NCBI GenBank assembly: GCA_964632165.1
Contig: CAZWCZ010000050.1
Location: forward strand, 1-8,013
DNA length: 8,013 nt
Direction of reading: 5' to 3'
Source of the DNA: SIG299 sp964632165
GTDB lineage: Bacteria > Bacillota > Clostridia > Lachnospirales > Lachnospiraceae
The notes beneath the pieces are model-generated. The model did no database searches. It saw only the letters and a list, made by a program, of their open reading frames with translations, and was not told the DNA's origin. Below, in pieces: positions 5,475-8,013 of the stretch (position 1 is the stretch's first letter; each line of letters opens with the position of its first letter). The translations under genes and the position numbers were made by a program.

Positions 5475-7100
5475 TCACTTTTCTACGCTCAACCAGCAAC
5501 CTTCTGCGCCGATACCGTCCTCCGGCGGAGTTAATACGCCTTTTTCAATAAGGCATTCGACAACCGAGTCGAGAATCGGAATACTTGCAAGAATATTTGC
5601 CGATCTCCATTCTCCGAGAAGATAATCGGGGATTGAGCTTTTGATAAGTTCTGCAACCTTGGCCGCAACGATCTCGGCATCGGCATCAAAATATCCGTGC
5701 TGCAAGCCGTCGCTGACATCAAACAGTCTGCCCTCATCAGAGAGCGCATTTACAAGAATCTTGGTATAAAGCATATCTTCATCGCGATACAAATAGCCGC
5801 ACTCAATCGCTTTTGCGGCGTGCTCCTTTTCTTTATCCGAGAGCAACATTATTTTGAGGCCGTCAATGGCACGGAGCGCAAGCTGGATTTGAGGGTCTGT
5901 GGACACATTGTGCCCGCAACCAAAGTGTTTTCTGATGCGTGTGATAGAGATATTATCAAGATGCACACGAGAGAAACCACACACGTTTTGCGCGTCAACG
6001 CCATCCCAACCGCCGCCGTAATACTTGCCGTTATCGACATATCCGAACACGCTAAACGGACGATCCGGTTTCGCAACGTCGGCAAAATGATTATTCTGCA
6101 AAGAACGGTCGACACAATCCGAGAATGCATTAGCGATGTTGTATACCTGCTGCCAAAGGATCAGGTTCATGTCAACTTTCTTGTTCAGATATGGAAAGGC
6201 GAGGTATTCGACTTTGTGCGCTTCAATATAGTTTGATATGGTTTCGCAAATTTTCGGTAATTGCTCTGTGTAGATCATATTTGCTTTTTCAAACACGTCC
6301 TTATCAAACAAAATGAAATTAAGTGCATATTTGCCGTTTTTCAAGCGACGAAGAAGACCGTACTCTCCGTTTTCTCCCTTGCGGAGAATTTCAAGTTCTT
6401 CTTCAATATAAACAGTAGGAACATTCAATTCCTCTGCAATTTCCGATGCATTCATCGGCTTTTTGAAACAAAGCCATATGATATGTTTTGAGAACATTCT
6501 CTTGCATACGTTACGAGGATCTCCCCATCCGGGATTACCTGTTCCCCAAATTACATAATCGATTTTATCAAGCGCCACGGGCTTATTATAAGTTTCTTGC
6601 ATTTCATGTACCTCACTTTTGATTTTTTGCCTTGCCGAAAAGAGCCTTTGACGAACAGTACTCTCGCTTGCTCCTTGTGCCTTTGCGATCTGGGCGGTGG
6701 TGAGACCGTCTATATAGAACATGATCATGACCTCACGGTATGCCTTGGACAAAAAAGCTATTCTACGATACACAAAGGTCAATCGCTCTGCTGTATCGTC
6801 CGAACCGTCTTCTTCCGAAATACCGAGCAAAATTTCATCAGGGGTGCCCTCGTAAAATGTCTCCGCGCGTTTTTTTCGGTGATTGGAAAAATCGGCGTAC
6901 ACATTGCGAGCAACTCTCCAAATAAACGCATATACGTTTTCAAGTTCTCCTACACTATTGGCCGCCTGAATGAGGGCATAGATTATATCCGAGCATAATT
7001 CCTCTGCTTCGTAACTGTCATTTGTTCTTGCACAACAAAAGCCTAATAACGCATTAAGCAAGCTGTCGTCAAAATATTTCAGCAAGTCCTGTTTTTTCAT
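5475..7100 (-). CDS. ECF-like sigma-70 family factor with long C-terminal extension
   Basis: This is a 541-residue protein. Residues ~10-75 resemble sigma region 2 (EAEELCSDIIYALIQAAN, then NVYAFIWRVARNVYADFSNHRKK). Residues ~105-162 are region 4, with a clear helix-turn-helix TTAQIAKAQGASESTVRQRL preceded by LSKAYREVMIMFYIDGL. This is the minimal sigma2-sigma4 layout that binds RNA polymerase and selects promoters. ECF factors usually end near 160-200 residues; here ~375 more follow. Residues ~205-265 look like a winged helix (MNASEIAEELNVPTVYIEEEL, then EYGLLRRLKNGKYALNFILF). The remainder (~266-541) is a soluble region I do not recognise, with Gly/Tyr/Trp-rich GKYYGGGWDGVD (~358-369) and several Cys and His. 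The start is ATG at 7100 because GGAGA lies 5 bases upstream; an in-frame GTG at 7133 lacks a ribosome site. No anti-sigma gene is adjacent, so the extension may sense the signal itself (inference). Confidence 0.8.
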   Translation of the reverse strand: MKKQDLLKYFDDSLLNALLGFCCARTNDSYEAEELCSDIIYALIQAANSVGELENVYAFIWRVARNVYADFSNHRKKRAETFYEGTPDEILLGISEEDGSDDTAERLTFVYRRIAFLSKAYREVMIMFYIDGLTTAQIAKAQGASESTVRQRLFSARQKIKSEVHEMQETYNKPVALDKIDYVIWGTGNPGWGDPRNVCKRMFSKHIIWLCFKKPMNASEIAEELNVPTVYIEEELEILRKGENGEYGLLRRLKNGKYALNFILFDKDVFEKANMIYTEQLPKICETISNYIEAHKVEYLAFPYLNKKVDMNLILWQQVYNIANAFSDCVDRSLQNNHFADVAKPDRPFSVFGYVDNGKYYGGGWDGVDAQNVCGFSRVHLDNISITRIRKHFGCGHNVSTDPQIQLALRAIDGLKIMLLSDKEKEHAAKAIECGYLYRDEDMLYTKILVNALSDEGRLFDVSDGLQHGYFDADAEIVAAKVAELIKSSIPDYLLGEWRSANILASIPILDSVVECLIEKGVLTPPEDGIGAEGCWLSVEK

Positions 7101-7105
7101 CTGTT

Positions 7106-7110
7106 TCTCC
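7106..7110 (-). promoter_or_regulatory. Ribosome binding site deciding the sigma-factor start
   Basis: On the minus strand GGAGA lies 5 bases before the ATG at 7100. The GTG at 7133 has only A/T-rich sequence in front of it. Confidence 0.7.
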
Positions 7111-7170
7111 AAGCGATTGATCAATGCTTTCACTTATATAGTCCGCGCGTTTGCGGAAATGTTAGGTGGG

Positions 7171-7202
7171 ATTTGAAAATATGATACCATAAATTTTCAA
7201 AT
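7171..7202. promoter_or_regulatory. 10-bp inverted repeat over the sigma-factor promoter, probable operator
   Basis: ATTTGAAAAT (7171-7180) is perfectly complementary to ATTTTCAAAT (7193-7202), with 12 bases between. The predicted -10 box of the minus-strand promoter lies in the gap and the right arm lies in the spacer. This is the geometry of a dimer-binding repressor site. The wing-like domain of the sigma factor itself is one candidate binder (inference). Confidence 0.5.
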
Positions 7203-7209
7203 TTGTATA
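7181..7209 (-). promoter_or_regulatory. Probable promoter of the sigma-factor gene
   Basis: Read on the minus strand, TATACA (7209-7204; 4 of 6 matches to the -35) is followed after 17 bases by TATCAT (7186-7181; 5 of 6), preceded by TGG as an extended -10. Transcription would start near 7174, about 74 bases before the ATG. Confidence 0.55.
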
Positions 7210-7261
7210 CAGCAATCAAAAGAATCAAAACAACAGTGAATTACGGTTTGAATATACTTAC

Positions 7262-7291
7262 GCCGAAAGCAATCGCTTTGTTGCTTTCGGC
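7262..7291. terminator. Hairpin, probable terminator of the minus-strand remnant
   Basis: GCCGAAAGCAA (7262-7272) is perfectly complementary to TTGCTTTCGGC (7281-7291), an 11-bp stem with an 8-base loop. It sits 13 bases past the stop of the minus-strand remnant at 7305-7475 and upstream of the sigma promoter. The following T-runs are weak on both strands (AGTTTAGATT on plus, GTAAGTATATTC on minus). Confidence 0.55.
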
Positions 7292-7304
7292 AGTTTAGAT
7301 TGTA

Positions 7305-7475
7305 TTATTCTTCGTACACCGATACTACGGGCGGACAGCAATAATCAACGCCCTTCGTATGCAACCTCTTGTTATATGCTTCTTTCAAGTCACGAACTTT
7401 CAGCTTTGCAGTTTTCTGAAAATCAAGATATTTTTTTGAAATGATGTATGAGATCGGATATTTTTTTGTTTGAAA
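7305..7475 (-). pseudogene. Start-less coding remnant, 56 codons
   Basis: The minus strand has an open frame ending TAA at 7305 whose translation looks coding: KKYLDFQKTAKLKVRDLKEA, then YNKRLHTKG, then VDYCCPPVVSVYEE at the end. Third-position usage is mixed and sensible (GGC GTT GAT TAT TGC). Upstream the frame is closed by TAA at 7476-7478. It contains no ATG, GTG or TTG with a ribosome site near its beginning (only internal TTG and GTG codons). It is followed by a stable hairpin, as a real gene would be. The likeliest reading is the surviving C-terminal end of a decayed or displaced gene. I do not recognise the family. Confidence 0.4.
7427..7468. repeat. 12-bp direct repeat, GATATTTTTTTG
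   Basis: GATATTTTTTTG occurs at 7427-7438 and again at 7457-7468, exactly 30 bases apart, inside the minus-strand remnant where both copies encode KKY. Both are followed within a few bases by TGAAAT. The rest of 7476-7690 shows no gene that I can support; it is A+T-rich leader for the spore protein gene. Confidence 0.6.
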
Positions 7476-7706
7476 TTAAAGATTATTTCACAGAGGAAAA
7501 CGCAATGACATTCTATTGACGCGATCACACAGTATTGTAACAAATAGAAAGAATCACCGAATCAATAGGATTTGTGTAGACGGTTTAGTTCCGGATTCTT
7601 TTTAATAAAATCAAACAATAATTACCAGCTATAAATTTTGAATCTCTGTGCACAATATGAGCGAGGAAACAAACACCTCAAAAACGAAAAGGAGAAATTG
7701 ATTTTT

Positions 7707-7967
7707 ATGGCAAACAAGGGTCTTGTTCCCGAAGCAAAAGCTGCTCTCGAGAAATTCAAGATGGAAGCCGCAAGCGAAGTCGGTGTTAATCTTAAACAGG
7801 GCTATAACGGCGACCTTACCGCAAAACAGGCAGGTTCCGTCGGCGGCCACATGGTCAAGAACACATGTCCCGTGCGAAATACGAAAACCGTCAGTTTTGA
7901 GCGTGAAAATCGCATTGTCGATGGGCATAAAACCACCGTGCGTTACATAGCCGGAATCGCGGTTTAA
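7707..7967 (+). CDS. Alpha/beta-type small acid-soluble spore protein with atypical C-terminus
   Basis: These proteins coat and protect DNA in the dormant endospore and are made in the forespore. Residues 1-51 are a classical family member: LVPEAKAALEKFKMEAASEVGVNL (6-29), then GYNGDLTAKQAGSVGG (32-47), then HMVK. The family normally continues with a short amphipathic helix (MVKKMIE-type) and stops near residue 60-70. Here 35 different residues follow (NTCPVRNTKTVSF, ERENRIVDGHKTTVRY, IAGIAV), giving 86 in total. The usual GPR protease site E-(I/V/F)-A-S-E is present as E20-A-A-S-E, with Ala in place of the large hydrophobic residue. The ATG at 7707 has AAAGGAG 12 bases upstream, a somewhat long spacing. 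The start at 7638 is not used, as nothing before Met 7707 resembles the family. Expression should be sigma-G dependent, but I see no convincing sigma-G promoter. Confidence 0.8.
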   Translation: MANKGLVPEAKAALEKFKMEAASEVGVNLKQGYNGDLTAKQAGSVGGHMVKNTCPVRNTKTVSFERENRIVDGHKTTVRYIAGIAV

Positions 7968-7971
7968 GGAG
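7966..7971 (+). promoter_or_regulatory. Ribosome binding site overlapping the spore-protein stop
   Basis: AAGGAG begins inside the TAA stop of the spore protein gene and lies 9 bases before the ATG at 7981. This indicates an operon and shows that the spore protein reading frame ends naturally at 7967. Confidence 0.65.
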
Positions 7972-7980
7972 AAAATACGG

Positions 7981-8013
7981 ATGAAAAGGCTGATAAAATG
8001 TGCGTTTAATATG
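7981..8013 (+). CDS. Start of an unidentified gene, cut by the window end
   Basis: Only 11 codons are present (MKRLIKCAFNM). The start is supported by AAGGAG 9 bases upstream, with 13 bases from the preceding stop, so it is probably cotranscribed with the spore protein gene. The first residues are basic and then hydrophobic with a Cys, which could begin a signal or membrane segment. The product cannot be named. Confidence 0.55.
   Translation, partial: MKRLIKCAFNM

Noticed and set aside
5697..6236. Long plus-strand open frame of 179 codons
   Set aside because: It lies wholly antisense to the well-supported sigma-factor gene and its translation shows no family pattern.
7101..7133. Upstream GTG start for the sigma factor (11 extra residues)
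   Set aside because: There is no ribosome binding site before the GTG, whereas GGAGA sits properly before the ATG at 7100.
7548..7603. AAAGAAT/ATTCTTT hairpin followed by T5 upstream of the spore gene
   Set aside because: The stem is A+T-rich and the loop is about 40 bases, so it is not a convincing terminator. No plus-strand gene precedes it.
7562..7618. Minus-strand 18-residue frame starting LFDFIKKNPELN
   Set aside because: It looks coding-like but is too short, starts with TTG and lacks a ribosome site. It could be another remnant but cannot be supported.
7636..7690. Possible sigma-G promoter before the spore protein gene
   Set aside because: CAATATG resembles the -10 (CATnnTA), but no acceptable -35 (GnATR) stands at the right distance, so I do not call it.
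1..8013. CRISPR array, tRNA, rRNA, insertion sequence or att site
   Set aside because: I saw no regularly spaced repeats with unique spacers, no tRNA-like cloverleaf, no transposase or integrase, and no flanking target duplication around the R-M operon.

Overview
The window looks like chromosome of an endospore-forming Firmicute, most likely a gut-type Clostridium relative (class Clostridia). The evidence is an alpha/beta-type small acid-soluble spore protein gene at the right end, AGGAG-type ribosome binding sites, intrinsic terminators, a cobalamin riboswitch, and moderately A+T-rich DNA with consensus sigma-A promoters. The species cannot be named from this sequence.

Layout. Positions 1-227 hold the last ~74 codons of an MFS permease. 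Positions 233-4325 hold a self-contained restriction-modification operon with its own extended -10 promoter. It encodes a 70-aa Xre/Cro-type regulator, an 810-aa methyltransferase that fuses a complete cytosine-5 domain to a complete adenine-N6 domain, and a 427-aa HNH endonuclease whose start overlaps the methyltransferase stop by 11 nt. Domain order and partner resemble, from memory, the Helicobacter pylori HpyAV system (HP0054/HP0053). Positions 4326-4589 are a probable gene remnant ending in a strong hairpin. Positions 4596-5256 are a second unit: a perfect-consensus promoter, a cobalamin riboswitch with an intrinsic terminator, and a 106-aa protein with one homing-endonuclease-associated (HNH_repeat) domain. 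No B12 gene is in sight.

Convergent to this unit, on the minus strand (7100-5475), is a 541-aa ECF-like sigma factor. Its sigma2/sigma4 regions fill only the first ~165 residues and are followed by a winged-helix-like segment and a large unrecognised C-terminal region. Its putative promoter lies inside a 10-bp inverted repeat. Upstream are a hairpin and a start-less coding remnant on the minus strand (7305-7475). The right end holds a spore protein gene (7707-7967) whose first 51 residues are classical but whose tail is not, followed closely by the start of another gene.

How the genes work together. The methyltransferase and nuclease form one defence system, with the small regulator probably setting its expression. 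The riboswitch should make the HNH_repeat protein respond to cobalamin. The sigma factor has no visible anti-sigma partner and may sense its signal through its own C-terminal region. The most unusual points are the dual-chemistry methyltransferase, the B12-controlled HNH_repeat gene with a 13-bp inverted repeat across its promoter, the sigma factor extension and the altered spore protein tail.
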